A stretch of DNA of 64,000 bases. Source: Frigoribacterium sp. JB110 (GTDB taxonomy: Bacteria > Actinomycetota > Actinomycetes > Actinomycetales > Microbacteriaceae). Made by a program: the position numbers and the translations under genes. Location of the stretch: NCBI RefSeq assembly GCF_900163665.1, contig NZ_FUIA01000026.1:248001-312000 (forward strand). Direction: 5' to 3'. The notes beneath the pieces were generated by a model that was not told the DNA's origin, did not search any database, and worked only from the letters and a program-made list of their open reading frames with translations. Below, one piece after another: positions 46,230 to 55,453 of this stretch (position 1 is its first letter; every line of letters starts with the position of its first letter).

Positions 46230-47705
46230 ATGGCCGTGCCCACCTTCACCAGGCCGACGCCGACGATCGGCCGTGCGGCGATCGTCGCGCGACTCGTCGA
46301 CATGCTCGGAGCCGACAGCGTCGACACCGACGAGCAGCGACTGCGCGAGGCGAGTGTCGACCGCTTCCACAAGTACGAGGCCGCCCACGGCATCTACGAC
46401 GGCCCGTTCCCCGCAGCGATCGCCTACGCGACCTCGACCGAGCAGGTCCGCGCCGTGCTCGTCTTCGCCGACGGGCACGGCGTCAACGTCGTGCCGCGGA
46501 CGGGCCGCACGGGCACGGAGGGCGGTCTCGAGACGGCTGTCGAGGACACGATCGTGCTCGACTGCTCGCGCATGGACGCCGTGATCGAGATCGACGAAGA
46601 GAACATGCAGGCGACAGTGCAGGCGGGGGTGCCGCTGCAGCGGCTCGACGACGCGCTGCGTGACCGCGGGCTCACGACGGCGCACTCGCCCCAGTCGAAG
46701 CCCCTCGCGCAGTTCGGCGGCCTCGTCGCGACGCGTTCGATCGGGCAGCTCTCGACCCTCTACGGGGGGATCGAAGACATGGTCGTCGGCCTCGAGGCAG
46801 TGTTCCCCGACGGCAGCGTCACGCGCATCAAGAACGTGCCGCGCCGAGCGGCCGGGCCCGACATCCGGCACGTGGTGATCGGCAACGAGGGGGCGCTGTG
46901 CGTCGTGACCGAGGTCACGGTGAAGCTGTTCCGCTTCGAACCCGACAACCGCCGCGCGCTGGGCTTCGTCGTCGACGAGTTCGCTGACGGGATCGACGTC
47001 CTGCGCCGCATCGTGCAGGCCGGCTATCGGCCGAGCATCGCTCGCGTGTATTCGGCAGGCGATGCCGGTCAGCACTTCAGCGACGTCGCCGATGGCAGAC
47101 CGGTGGTGATCGTCGTCGCCGACGGGCCGAAGCGCATCGCCGACGCCATCGCGGAAGGCGTCGAGGAGGCGCTCACCACGATCCCGCATCGGGCGCTCGC
47201 CCCGCAGTACGTGGCGGACTGGCTCGACGGCCTGAACTGGGGAGCCGACAAGATCGACGCCGAGAGGCGCGACATGGTCGAGCACGGACGTCTCGGCTAC
47301 ACGACCGAGGTCGCGGTCGACTGGTCGCGCACGCACGAGCTGTACGACGCGGTGATGAACCGCATCCGCACGGAGTTCCCGCGCCGCGACGACCTGCACC
47401 TGCTCGGGGCGCACTCGTCGCACAGCTATCAGACGGGAACCAACCTCTACTTCGTGTACGACTACACGATCCGCTGCGAACCGCGCGAGGAGATCCGTGA
47501 GTACCACCAGCCGCTCAATGCGATCATCGTCGAGGAGGCGCTGCGCGTGGGCGGGTCGATGGTGCACCACCACGGCGTCGGCAAGTACCGCACCCCATGG
47601 ACGCGCGAGGAGCACGGCAGCGCGTATCGCATCCTCGCCGGCCTCAAGCGCGAGTTCGACCCGAACGGCGTGATGAACGCCGGCACGATCTATCCGGTCG
47701 ACTAG
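46230..47705 (+). CDS. FAD-binding oxidase/alkyl-dihydroxyacetonephosphate synthase-like
   Basis: 491 residues. A PCMH-type FAD domain (~60-230, VVPRTGRTGTEGGLE, the FGGLVATRSIGQLSTLYGG segment) and a C-terminal cap. SMVHHHGVGKYRTPW (~450) resembles the HHH motif of alkyl-DHAP synthase and the end FDPNGVMNAGTIYP is typical of the VAO family. Some members oxidise hydroxy acids or polyols, so the reaction is open. ATG after GAGGAAATC. Followed 10 nt later by the FGGY kinase. Confidence 0.85.
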   Translation: MAVPTFTRPTPTIGRAAIVARLVDMLGADSVDTDEQRLREASVDRFHKYEAAHGIYDGPFPAAIAYATSTEQVRAVLVFADGHGVNVVPRTGRTGTEGGLETAVEDTIVLDCSRMDAVIEIDEENMQATVQAGVPLQRLDDALRDRGLTTAHSPQSKPLAQFGGLVATRSIGQLSTLYGGIEDMVVGLEAVFPDGSVTRIKNVPRRAAGPDIRHVVIGNEGALCVVTEVTVKLFRFEPDNRRALGFVVDEFADGIDVLRRIVQAGYRPSIARVYSAGDAGQHFSDVADGRPVVIVVADGPKRIADAIAEGVEEALTTIPHRALAPQYVADWLDGLNWGADKIDAERRDMVEHGRLGYTTEVAVDWSRTHELYDAVMNRIRTEFPRRDDLHLLGAHSSHSYQTGTNLYFVYDYTIRCEPREEIREYHQPLNAIIVEEALRVGGSMVHHHGVGKYRTPWTREEHGSAYRILAGLKREFDPNGVMNAGTIYPVD

Positions 47706-47715
47706 CGGGCCCCGG

Positions 47716-49173
47716 ATGGACGGCCCACTGCTGCTCGCGATCGACAACGGGTCGCAGAGCACGAAGGTCTCGATCGTCGACGCGGCCGGTGGCGTCCTCG
47801 CGCGCGGGCGCGCCGCCCTGCGCCCGGCGGTTCGTCTCGCGCCCGGCCGCGTCGAGCATCCGGATGACGACCTCTGGGACTCCGTCGTCGCGGCCTGCCG
47901 CGAAGCGATGGATGCCTTCGACGGTGACCCGGCGCGCATCGTCGGCGTCGGCCTGTGCACGATCCGGTTCTGTCGTGCGCTGCTGCGCGCCGACGGTTCG
48001 CTCGCCGCGCCGGTGATCAACTGGATGGACGAGCGCCTGTCCCGCCCGTATGCGCCAGAGCACGACGACGTCAGGTACGTGGCGACGTCGACCGGCTACA
48101 TCGCAGGGCAGCTGACGGGCCGACTCACCGACGCCGCAGGCAACACCGAGGGGCACTGGCCGGTCGACCACGACACCTGGCGCTGGAGCGAAGACGACGC
48201 CGTGATCGCCCGCGAGGGCGTGCCGCGCGACATGCTGCTGCCCCTCGTGATGCCGGGCGAGCTGCACGGGCGAGTGACGGCGGCGGCCGCGGACGCGACC
48301 GGGCTGCCCGAGGGTCTGCCGGTGTACGCCACCTCGAACGACAAAGCCGTCGAAGCGCTCGGCTCTGGTCTCATCGACGAGGGCGACGCGCTGCTGTCGC
48401 TCGGCACCTACGTCGCGGCGATGACTCCCGGGGAGAGCGGTTTCGCGCCCCGTCGCGCCGCTGGCCCGTGGCGCAACTTCGGCGCGATGCCGGGGGCCAC
48501 GTTCTACGAGAGCGGCGGAGTGCGTCGCGGCATGTGGACGGTGAGCTGGCTGCGCGACCTCGTCTTCGATGCGCGCCCCGGCGAGAACGCGGCGCCCGCG
48601 TTCGGCGACGGCGAGCGCGAGCGGACCCTGGAGGCAGAGGCGGCGTCGGCCCCCGCCGGTGCCGGCGGGCTCGTGACCGTTCTGGACTGGCTCGCCCCGG
48701 CGGACGAGCCGTGGCGCCGCGGTGCCATGATCGGGTTCGACGGCTCGCAGGGGCGCGGCCATCTGCATCGCTCGGTGCTCGAAGCGCTGGCACTGATGAT
48801 GGCCGACGAAACCCGCGACCTCTTCGACGCGCTCGGTCGCGCACCGCGAACGCTCATCGTCGCTGGCGGTGGTGCGCGTTCCGATCTGATGCTGCGGATC
48901 CTGGCCGCGACCTTCGAGATCCCCGTCCGTCGAATGCGGGTCGCCGACGGCGCGGGAACAGGGGCGGCGGTCAGCGCGGCGGTCGGATCCGGTGTGCATG
49001 CGACATGGCACGGTGCCGTCGAGGCGATGGTCCACTCCGAGGCCGACGTCCTGCCCGATCCGTACCTCGTCGAGGCCTACCGCAGGATCGCCGTCCGGCA
49101 CCGGATGGTGCGGCGTCGGACAGGAGACATGCTCGCCGATGCCGGTTCGTCTCCGTCCGCGGCCGCCACGTAG
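47716..49173 (+). CDS. FGGY family carbohydrate kinase
   Basis: 485 residues of the ASKHA fold. Phosphate-1 motif AIDNGSQSTKVSI at the start, FGGY-type LSLGTYVAAMTP in the middle, and adenosine motif VAGGGARSDLMLRIL near 390. Phosphorylates a sugar or polyol with ATP; relatives include xylulokinase and glycerol kinase. Sits in a tight SDR-oxidase-kinase row, so it likely traps the product of the two redox enzymes. The TAG stop forms part of the pheS -10. Confidence 0.88.
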   Translation: MDGPLLLAIDNGSQSTKVSIVDAAGGVLARGRAALRPAVRLAPGRVEHPDDDLWDSVVAACREAMDAFDGDPARIVGVGLCTIRFCRALLRADGSLAAPVINWMDERLSRPYAPEHDDVRYVATSTGYIAGQLTGRLTDAAGNTEGHWPVDHDTWRWSEDDAVIAREGVPRDMLLPLVMPGELHGRVTAAAADATGLPEGLPVYATSNDKAVEALGSGLIDEGDALLSLGTYVAAMTPGESGFAPRRAAGPWRNFGAMPGATFYESGGVRRGMWTVSWLRDLVFDARPGENAAPAFGDGERERTLEAEAASAPAGAGGLVTVLDWLAPADEPWRRGAMIGFDGSQGRGHLHRSVLEALALMMADETRDLFDALGRAPRTLIVAGGGARSDLMLRILAATFEIPVRRMRVADGAGTGAAVSAAVGSGVHATWHGAVEAMVHSEADVLPDPYLVEAYRRIAVRHRMVRRRTGDMLADAGSSPSAAAT

Positions 49174-49176
49174 AAT
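49171..49176 (+). promoter_or_regulatory. -10 box of pheS
   Basis: TAGAAT, 8 nt, GTG at 49185. The first three bases are the stop codon of the kinase gene. Confidence 0.5.
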
Positions 49177-49184
49177 CGTGTCTT

Positions 49185-50225
49185 GTGTCCGAACCACTCG
49201 AAATCACGCCAGAGGCGGTAGAAGCTGCGGTCGCCGAAGCACTCGCCGCCGTGGCCGCCGCAGCCGACATCTCCGCTCTGAAGGCCGCCCGTTCCGCCCA
49301 CCAGGGCGAGGGCAGTCCGCTCGCCGCGCTGAACGCGCAGATGCGCAGCGTTCCGAAGGAGCACAAGGCCGAGTTCGGCAAGCTCGTCGGCGGCGCGCGC
49401 GCCAGGGTGAACCAGGCGTTCGCCGCACGTGAGGAAGAACTCGCGGAGGCGGAGCTGACAGCGCGCCTCGAGGCGGAACGCGTCGACATCACCGCCATCG
49501 CCCACCGCACGCGCACCGGTGCGCGTCACCCGATCAGCTCGCTGCAGGAGCACGTCAGCGACATCTTCGTCGGCATGGGGTGGGAGATCGCCGAGGGGCC
49601 GGAGCTCGAGCACGAGTGGTTCAACTTCGACGCACTGAACTTCGACGTCGACCACCCCGCCCGCCAGGAGCAGGACACGTTCTACGTCGACCCCGTGGAG
49701 CGCCACCTCGTGATGCGCACCCACACCAGCCCCGTGCAGGTGCGCTCGATGCTCGACCGCGAGGTGCCGATCTACGTGCTGTGCCCCGGCCGCACCTACC
49801 GCACCGACGAGTTCGACGCGACCCACCTGCCCGTGTTCACCCAGTTCGAGGGTCTCGTGATCGACAAGGGCATCACGATGGCGCACCTGAAGGGCACCCT
49901 CGACCACATCGCGCGGCAGATGTTCGGCGATGAGGCGAAGACGCGCCTGCGCACGAATCACTTCCCGTTCACCGAGCCGAGCGCCGAGTTCGACCTGTGG
50001 CACCCGACCTTCGCCGGCGGTGCGCGCTGGATCGAGTGGGGCGGCTGCGGCATGGTGAACCCCAACGTGCTGCGCGCGGCCGGGATCGACCCTGAGGAGT
50101 ACAGCGGCTTCGCCTTCGGCATCGGCATCGAGCGGGCGGTGATGTTCCGCAGCGATGTGCAGGACATGCGAGACATGGCAGAGGGCGATGTCCGCTTCAG
50201 CGAGCAGTTCGGGATGGTGGTGTGA
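49185..50225 (+). CDS. pheS: Phenylalanine-tRNA ligase, alpha subunit
   Basis: Catalytic subunit of the tetrameric class II synthetase. 346 residues. N-terminal coiled-coil helices (~1-100), then motif 2/3 regions (HPARQEQDTFYV, VMRTHTSPVQVR, WIEWGGCGMVNPNVL, GIGIERAVMFR). GTG start follows the -10 directly, so no T-box or leader peptide lies upstream. The stop overlaps pheT. Confidence 0.97.
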   Translation: MSEPLEITPEAVEAAVAEALAAVAAAADISALKAARSAHQGEGSPLAALNAQMRSVPKEHKAEFGKLVGGARARVNQAFAAREEELAEAELTARLEAERVDITAIAHRTRTGARHPISSLQEHVSDIFVGMGWEIAEGPELEHEWFNFDALNFDVDHPARQEQDTFYVDPVERHLVMRTHTSPVQVRSMLDREVPIYVLCPGRTYRTDEFDATHLPVFTQFEGLVIDKGITMAHLKGTLDHIARQMFGDEAKTRLRTNHFPFTEPSAEFDLWHPTFAGGARWIEWGGCGMVNPNVLRAAGIDPEEYSGFAFGIGIERAVMFRSDVQDMRDMAEGDVRFSEQFGMVV

Positions 50226-52723
50226 TGCGCGTCCCCGTTTCGTGGCTGCGTGAGTTCGTCGAGGTTCCGCAGGAGGCGACCCCGGATGAGGTGTTCGCGT
50301 CCCTCGTGTCGGTCGGCTTCGAGGAGGAGGAGCTCGTCTCGTTCGACGTGACGGGCCCCGTCGTCGTCGGTCGGGTGGTCTCCTTCGAGGTCGAACCGCA
50401 GAAGAACGGCAAGAACATCCGCTGGTGCCAGGTCGATGTCGGCGAGGCGAACGGAGGCGTGCGCGGCATCGTCTGCGGCGCGCAGAACTTCCTCGAGGAC
50501 GACAAGGTCGTGGTGACGCTTCCGGGCGCCGTGCTGCCTGGCGGCTTCGCCATCGCCGCGCGCAAGACGTACGGCCATGTCTCCGACGGCATGATCGCAT
50601 CGGCGACCGAACTCGGCCTCGGCGACGAGAGCGACGGCATCATCCGGCTCGTCGAGTGGGGTCTCGACCCGGAGGTCGGCGCGGACGCGATCGCGCTGCT
50701 CGGCCTCGATGACGCGGCTGTCGACGTGAACGTCACCCCGGACCGCGGCTATGCGCTGTCCATCCGCGGCATCGCCCGCGAGTACTCGCTCGCGACCGGC
50801 GCAGCGTTCTCCGACCCCGCGGTCGGCGCGGCGGTCGCCGAGGCATCCGGCTTCGACGTCGAGCTGAGCGACGACACCCCGATCCGCGGCAACGACGGCG
50901 CGACGCAGTTCGTCGCCCGCGTCGTACGCGGCGTCGACCCGTCGCGCCCGACGCCCGCCTGGATGGTCTCGCGACTCGCGCTTGCCGGCATCCGGTCGCT
51001 CGGCCTGCTCATCGACATCACCAACTACGTGATGGTCGAACTGGGGCAGCCGATCCACGGCTACGACCTCGACGCGCTCACCGACGGCATCACCGTGCGC
51101 CGTGCGCGTGCGGGGGAGACCCTCACCACGCTCGACGGCCAGAAGCGCGAGCTGCTCGCCGAGGACCTGCTGATCACCGACGGCTCCGGGCCGATCGGGC
51201 TCGCCGGCGTCATGGGCGGCGGCACCACCGAGATGGGTGGAGCGACGACGAACGTGCTCGTCGAGGCGGCGACTTTCGACCGAGTCTCCATCGCCCGCAC
51301 CGCCCGACGTCACAAGCTGCCCAGCGAGGCCTCCCGACGATTCGAGCGCGGCGTCGACCCCGCCGTCGCTCCCGTCGCCGCGCAGCGGGTCGTCGACCTG
51401 ATGGTCGAGCTCGCCGGTGGCACGGCGACCGACGAGGGCACCCGCGTCGGGGGCGTCGCCCTGGCCGATCCGGTCGAGCTGCCTGCGGGCTTCGCCGGCG
51501 GGCTGATCGGCGTCGACTACGCGCCGGAGCGCATCCGCGAGGTGCTCGAGGCGATCGGCTGCACCGTCGCCGACGCCTCGGACGGCTGGAGCATCACAGC
51601 GCCGACATGGCGGGGCGACCTGACGGACAAGTGGGCGCTCACCGAGGAGATCGTCCGCGTCGACGGCCTGGACAAGGTGCCGTCGGTTCTGCCGACGCCG
51701 CCCTCGGGCCGCGGCCTCACCGCCGCCCAGCAGGGGCGCCGTCGCGTGTCGAACGCGCTCGCCGCCGCCGGATTCGTCGAGACGCCGGCGTTCCCGTTCG
51801 TCTCCGAGGAGCACAACGACCTCTACGGATCGCCGTCGGGGGAGTCGCTGCCAGGAGTCAGGCTCGCCAACCCGCTCAGCGCGCAGCAGGCCTTCCTGCG
51901 CCGTTCGCTGATCCCGGGCCTGGCGCAGACCGCGCACCGCAACATCTCACGCGGGCTGACCGATCTTGCGATGTTCGAAGTCGGCAGCGTGTTCCTGCCG
52001 GAGCGCGGCGTGGCCTATGGCACCGACACGGTGCCGCCGATCGCCGAGCGTCCGGATGAGGAGACCCTCGCGACGCTGAACGCCTCCGTTCCGCCGCAGC
52101 CGCGCCACGTCGCGATCCTGCTGTCGGGCAACGTGACGCCGAAGCAGCCGGGGCGGGCAGCAGAGCAGGCGGGGCTCGAAGCCGCGCTGGACGCTGTGCG
52201 CACCATCGGCGTCGCGGCGGGGATCGACATCATCGTCTCGCAGGGGGAGCGGGCGGCGCTGCACCCGGGTCGCACCGGCACGCTGTCGGCCGCCGGCGAG
52301 GAGATCGGGTACGTCGGCGAGCTGCTGCCCAGCGTGGCAGCCGACGCCGACCTGCCGGCGCACACCATCGTCGCCGAGCTGAACCTCGATCTGCTCCTCG
52401 GGCTCGTCGGTCGCCGCGTGGTGGCCGCCTCGCTGTCGACCTACCCCGCCGCAACGCAGGACGTGTCCCTCGTCGTCGATGCCGCGCTTGCGGCTGCCGA
52501 CCTGAGGGCGGCGCTCGTCGAGGGGGCAGGCGACCTGCTCGAGCACATCCGGCTCGTCGACGACTACCGCGGCGAAGGCCTCGACGCCGGAACGAAGAGC
52601 CTCACCTTCGCGATGCGATTCCGCGCGGACGACCGGACGCTGACGGCCGCGGAAGCCACAGAGGCGAAGCTGGCAGGCGTGCGCGTCGCCGACGAGCGGT
52701 TCGGCGCGAAGATCCGCGACTGA
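50225..52723 (+). CDS. pheT: Phenylalanine-tRNA ligase, beta subunit
   Basis: 832 residues. Domain order is normal: MRVPVSWLREFVE, an EMAP-type tRNA-binding domain (~40-150), B3/B4 editing domain, B5 DNA-binding-like domain (~400-475), catalytic-like core and a C-terminal anticodon-binding FDX-ACB domain (~740-832, STYPAATQDVSLVV). I use ATG 50225, which overlaps the pheS stop as TGATG; a GTG one codon earlier is equally possible. A 24-bp terminator follows. Confidence 0.96.
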   Translation: MRVPVSWLREFVEVPQEATPDEVFASLVSVGFEEEELVSFDVTGPVVVGRVVSFEVEPQKNGKNIRWCQVDVGEANGGVRGIVCGAQNFLEDDKVVVTLPGAVLPGGFAIAARKTYGHVSDGMIASATELGLGDESDGIIRLVEWGLDPEVGADAIALLGLDDAAVDVNVTPDRGYALSIRGIAREYSLATGAAFSDPAVGAAVAEASGFDVELSDDTPIRGNDGATQFVARVVRGVDPSRPTPAWMVSRLALAGIRSLGLLIDITNYVMVELGQPIHGYDLDALTDGITVRRARAGETLTTLDGQKRELLAEDLLITDGSGPIGLAGVMGGGTTEMGGATTNVLVEAATFDRVSIARTARRHKLPSEASRRFERGVDPAVAPVAAQRVVDLMVELAGGTATDEGTRVGGVALADPVELPAGFAGGLIGVDYAPERIREVLEAIGCTVADASDGWSITAPTWRGDLTDKWALTEEIVRVDGLDKVPSVLPTPPSGRGLTAAQQGRRRVSNALAAAGFVETPAFPFVSEEHNDLYGSPSGESLPGVRLANPLSAQQAFLRRSLIPGLAQTAHRNISRGLTDLAMFEVGSVFLPERGVAYGTDTVPPIAERPDEETLATLNASVPPQPRHVAILLSGNVTPKQPGRAAEQAGLEAALDAVRTIGVAAGIDIIVSQGERAALHPGRTGTLSAAGEEIGYVGELLPSVAADADLPAHTIVAELNLDLLLGLVGRRVVAASLSTYPAATQDVSLVVDAALAAADLRAALVEGAGDLLEHIRLVDDYRGEGLDAGTKSLTFAMRFRADDRTLTAAEATEAKLAGVRVADERFGAKIRD

Positions 52724-52727
52724 CCCA

Positions 52728-52781
52728 CCATCGATGACGCCGGTCGGCACCTCGGACGGTGCCGACCGGCGTCATCGATGG
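52728..52781 (+). terminator. Terminator after pheST
   Basis: A perfect 24-bp stem (52728-52751 with 52758-52781) and a TCGGAC loop, starting 4 nt after the pheT stop. The longest perfect hairpin in the window; no U-tract. Confidence 0.85.
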
Positions 52782-52858
52782 CCGACCGGATGAGCGCGCG
52801 CGCCGGAACCGGCCGGACGGCCGATGCGCGGGCCAGGCGGTCGCGCGAGCATGGCCGC

Positions 52859-53563
52859 ATGACCTCGACGACCCGCACGGCCGCTCCCCGTCCCTCGCCC
52901 GCGAAACCCCGCATCCCCGCCCGCGAGCGGTGGCTCATCGCCGGCCTCCTCGTGCTGGCACTGGTGCCGTCGATCGCCGGTGCCGTCCGCGTCGGCGGCG
53001 TCGCCGTGGGCGATCCCTCCACTCCCGATCGCTTCGCGGACGATCCGCTCCCTGTCCTCGCCCACATCGTCGGCGCGCTGATCTACGCGTTCGTCGGCGC
53101 CTTCCAGTTCCCTCCGACGTTCCGGCGCCGCCACATCGTGTGGCATCGCTTCGCCGGTCGCTACCTGCTCGTACCCACCGGCTTCATCGTCGCCCTGTCC
53201 GGGCTGTGGATGAACGCGACATACGTCCTTCCGCCGATCGACGACGGGCTCGTGCTGCTCCTGTCCCGCTATGCCGTCGGCGTGTGGATGTTCGTGTGCC
53301 TCGTGCTGGCTCTCGTCGCCGTCGCCATGCGACGCTTCCAGTCGCACGGGGCGTGGATGATCCGCGCATACGCGGTGGCGATGGGAGCGGGCACCCAGGT
53401 GTTCACATCGATGCCGTCCATGCTGCTGTTCGGGCCACCGGATGAGCTGCGCCGCGTCATCGAGATGGACGCCGGCTGGCTGATCAACATCGTCGCCGCG
53501 GAGATCGTGATCAGGGTCTGGCACGCGCGCGCCGCGGGCCTGCGCCGAAGCGCGGCGGCGTAG
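52859..53563 (+). CDS. DUF2306-family membrane protein
   Basis: 234 residues with about five helices. HIVWHRFAGRYLLVPTGFIVALSGLWMN and SHGAWMIRAYAVAMGAG fit the DUF2306 pattern. Function unknown. An in-frame ATG at 52778 falls inside the pheT terminator arm, so I use 52859; neither has a clear ribosome site. The stop TAG forms the first part of the -10 of the sensor kinase gene. It may be controlled by that two-component system, but only position says so. Confidence 0.75.
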   Translation: MTSTTRTAAPRPSPAKPRIPARERWLIAGLLVLALVPSIAGAVRVGGVAVGDPSTPDRFADDPLPVLAHIVGALIYAFVGAFQFPPTFRRRHIVWHRFAGRYLLVPTGFIVALSGLWMNATYVLPPIDDGLVLLLSRYAVGVWMFVCLVLALVAVAMRRFQSHGAWMIRAYAVAMGAGTQVFTSMPSMLLFGPPDELRRVIEMDAGWLINIVAAEIVIRVWHARAAGLRRSAAA

Positions 53564-53573
53564 CGTGGCAGTC

Positions 53574-54731
53574 ATGGAAACGCGCATCGCCTCGGCTGCC
53601 GCGGCGCCCGCCGCCGCTGGCGCGTCGGGGCCGCGTGCGCGCGACGTCGTGCTCGTCGCCGTCGCGACCGCCGTCGCCGTCGCGGAGACCCTCGTGCGGT
53701 CCGACCTGGTCTGGCCGGTGCCCTCCCTCATCGTCACACTCGCCGTGCTCCCTGGGCTGCTCTGGCGGCGCACGCATCCGCTCGTCGTCGTGGCCGGCAT
53801 GACGGCGATCTCCTCCGGCTACGAGATCACAGCATGGGCGGCGGGCGAGCGGGCGAGTGCGCTCGGCGCCGTGGCTGTGATGCTTCTCGTGCCGTACGCG
53901 CTGTTCCGCTGGGGGAGCGGCTTCGCGCGGATGCTGGGCGGCGCGCTGCTGGGGCTCGGCGTCGTCGTCTCACTCGCCGCGAGCGGCGGCGATTGGATCG
54001 GCGCGGCGGCAGCCGTGGTGATCGTGGGTGGTGCCTGCCTGGTCGGTGTGATCCGGCGCCAGCGCGTCGACGCGCACGCCGCCGCACGGGAGCGGGAACG
54101 GGGCAGGGAGCGCGAGGAGCTGGCCCGCGACCTGCACGACACAGTGGCGCACCACGTGTCGGCGATCGCGATCCGCGCCCAGGCAGCACAGGCGCTGCCG
54201 CCGGACGTCGAGCGATCGACGACCGCGTTCGGGGCGATCGAACGGGAGGCGCGCGAGGCGCTGGCCGAGATGCGATCGCTGGTCAGGGTGCTGCGCGGCG
54301 ATGAAGCATCGGCGCCGTTGCAGCCCATCGCGGGGCTCGACGAGATCGAAGCGCTCGCCGCCCCCGGCCCTCCGGTCGTGCAGGTACGTGCCGCCTCAGC
54401 CGCCCGCGTCGCCGTCTCGCAGATGCCGCAGATGGCGCAGAACGCGCTCTTCCGCATCGCGCAGGAGGCGGTTGCGAACGCGCGGCGCCACGCGAGTGGT
54501 GCCACGCGCGTCGTGGTCGAACTCGCCGTGAGCGCCGCCGGTGTCGAACTGCGCGTGACGGACGACGGCTCCGCGGCTCCATCCGGAGCATCCGGCGGTT
54601 ACGGCATCACAGGGATGACCGAGCGCGCGTCGATGCTCGGTGGTCGCCTGCACGCGGGGCAGGGGGAGTCCGGATGGATCGTCTCGGCAGTCGTGCCGTC
54701 GGCGCGCGATGAACGGAACGCATCATCGTGA
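53574..54731 (+). CDS. NarL-type sensor histidine kinase
   Basis: 385 residues. Four to five membrane helices (~20-150), then HisKA_3 dimerisation with phospho-acceptor His about residue 188 in RDLHDTVAHHVSAI, and a HATPase domain (QEAVANARRHA, DDGS, GGYGITGMTERASMLGG). No extracellular sensor domain, so it may sense membrane state. TAGCGT lies 7 nt before ATG. Overlaps the regulator gene by 4 nt. Confidence 0.94.
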   Translation: METRIASAAAAPAAAGASGPRARDVVLVAVATAVAVAETLVRSDLVWPVPSLIVTLAVLPGLLWRRTHPLVVVAGMTAISSGYEITAWAAGERASALGAVAVMLLVPYALFRWGSGFARMLGGALLGLGVVVSLAASGGDWIGAAAAVVIVGGACLVGVIRRQRVDAHAAARERERGREREELARDLHDTVAHHVSAIAIRAQAAQALPPDVERSTTAFGAIEREAREALAEMRSLVRVLRGDEASAPLQPIAGLDEIEALAAPGPPVVQVRAASAARVAVSQMPQMAQNALFRIAQEAVANARRHASGATRVVVELAVSAAGVELRVTDDGSAAPSGASGGYGITGMTERASMLGGRLHAGQGESGWIVSAVVPSARDERNASS

Positions 54732-55399
54732 TCCGCGTGCTCATCACGGACGACCAGGAGTCGATCCGCGTCGGCCTGCGCATGATGCTCGACGCGCAGC
54801 CGGACATCGAGGTCGTCGGCGAAGCCCCTGACGGGATCGTCGCCGTCGATCTGGCCAGGCGTCAGCGTCCGGACGTCGTGCTGATGGACATCCGGATGCC
54901 CCGCATGGACGGGCTGGAGGCGACTCGTGCGCTCGCCGCGGACGCCGCGCCGCCCGCGGTCGTCATCCTCACCACCTTCGATCTGGACGAGTACGTGCAC
55001 GGCGCTCTGCGTGCCGGAGCGAAGGGCTTCCTGCTCAAGGACTCGGGGCCGAGGCTGCTCGCCGAGGCCGTGCGCGCCGCCGCAACGGGCGATGCCCTGA
55101 TCGCCCCCGAGATCACGGCGCGGCTGTTGGCAGAGTTCTCACCGGCCGCGCCGCGATCGACGGAGCCGGCTGACCCTCTCACCTCGCGGGAGGAGGAGGT
55201 GCTCGTCGCGCTCGCCGCAGGCTTCACCAACGCCGAGATCGGAGCGCGGCTGAACCTCTCGCTCGGCACGGTGAAGGCGCACATCGCCGCTGTGCTCGGC
55301 AAGCTCGGCGTGCGCAACCGGGTGGAGGCGGCCATGTGGGCGTACGAATCGGGGCGCGTCCGCGGCTCGCGGCGGGCGTCCGATGACGGCACGTCCTGA
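54728..55399 (+). CDS. NarL/LuxR-type response regulator
   Basis: 223 residues. Receiver with phospho-acceptor Asp54 (VVLMDIRMPRMDG), switch Thr (ILTTFDLDEYV) and Lys (LLKDSGP), then a LuxR HTH (~155-215, LTSREEEVLVALAAGFTNAEIGARL). Cognate partner of the kinase just upstream. Its targets cannot be read from the sequence; the flanking DUF2306 and DUF4190 genes are candidates. Confidence 0.95.
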   Translation: MIRVLITDDQESIRVGLRMMLDAQPDIEVVGEAPDGIVAVDLARRQRPDVVLMDIRMPRMDGLEATRALAADAAPPAVVILTTFDLDEYVHGALRAGAKGFLLKDSGPRLLAEAVRAAATGDALIAPEITARLLAEFSPAAPRSTEPADPLTSREEEVLVALAAGFTNAEIGARLNLSLGTVKAHIAAVLGKLGVRNRVEAAMWAYESGRVRGSRRASDDGTS

Positions 55400-55453
55400 T
55401 CGGGGCACGGCCGGTAGTGTTGTCGGCGACGGTCGGCCGGATGGGGGAGCAGA

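Noticed and set aside
49100..49184. T-box or Phe-rich leader peptide before pheS
   Set aside because: The -10 box lies 8 nt before the start codon, leaving no room for a leader.
52778..52858. ATG 52778 as start of the DUF2306 gene
   Set aside because: It falls within the 3' arm of the pheT terminator and the added residues are Arg-rich and unconserved in appearance.
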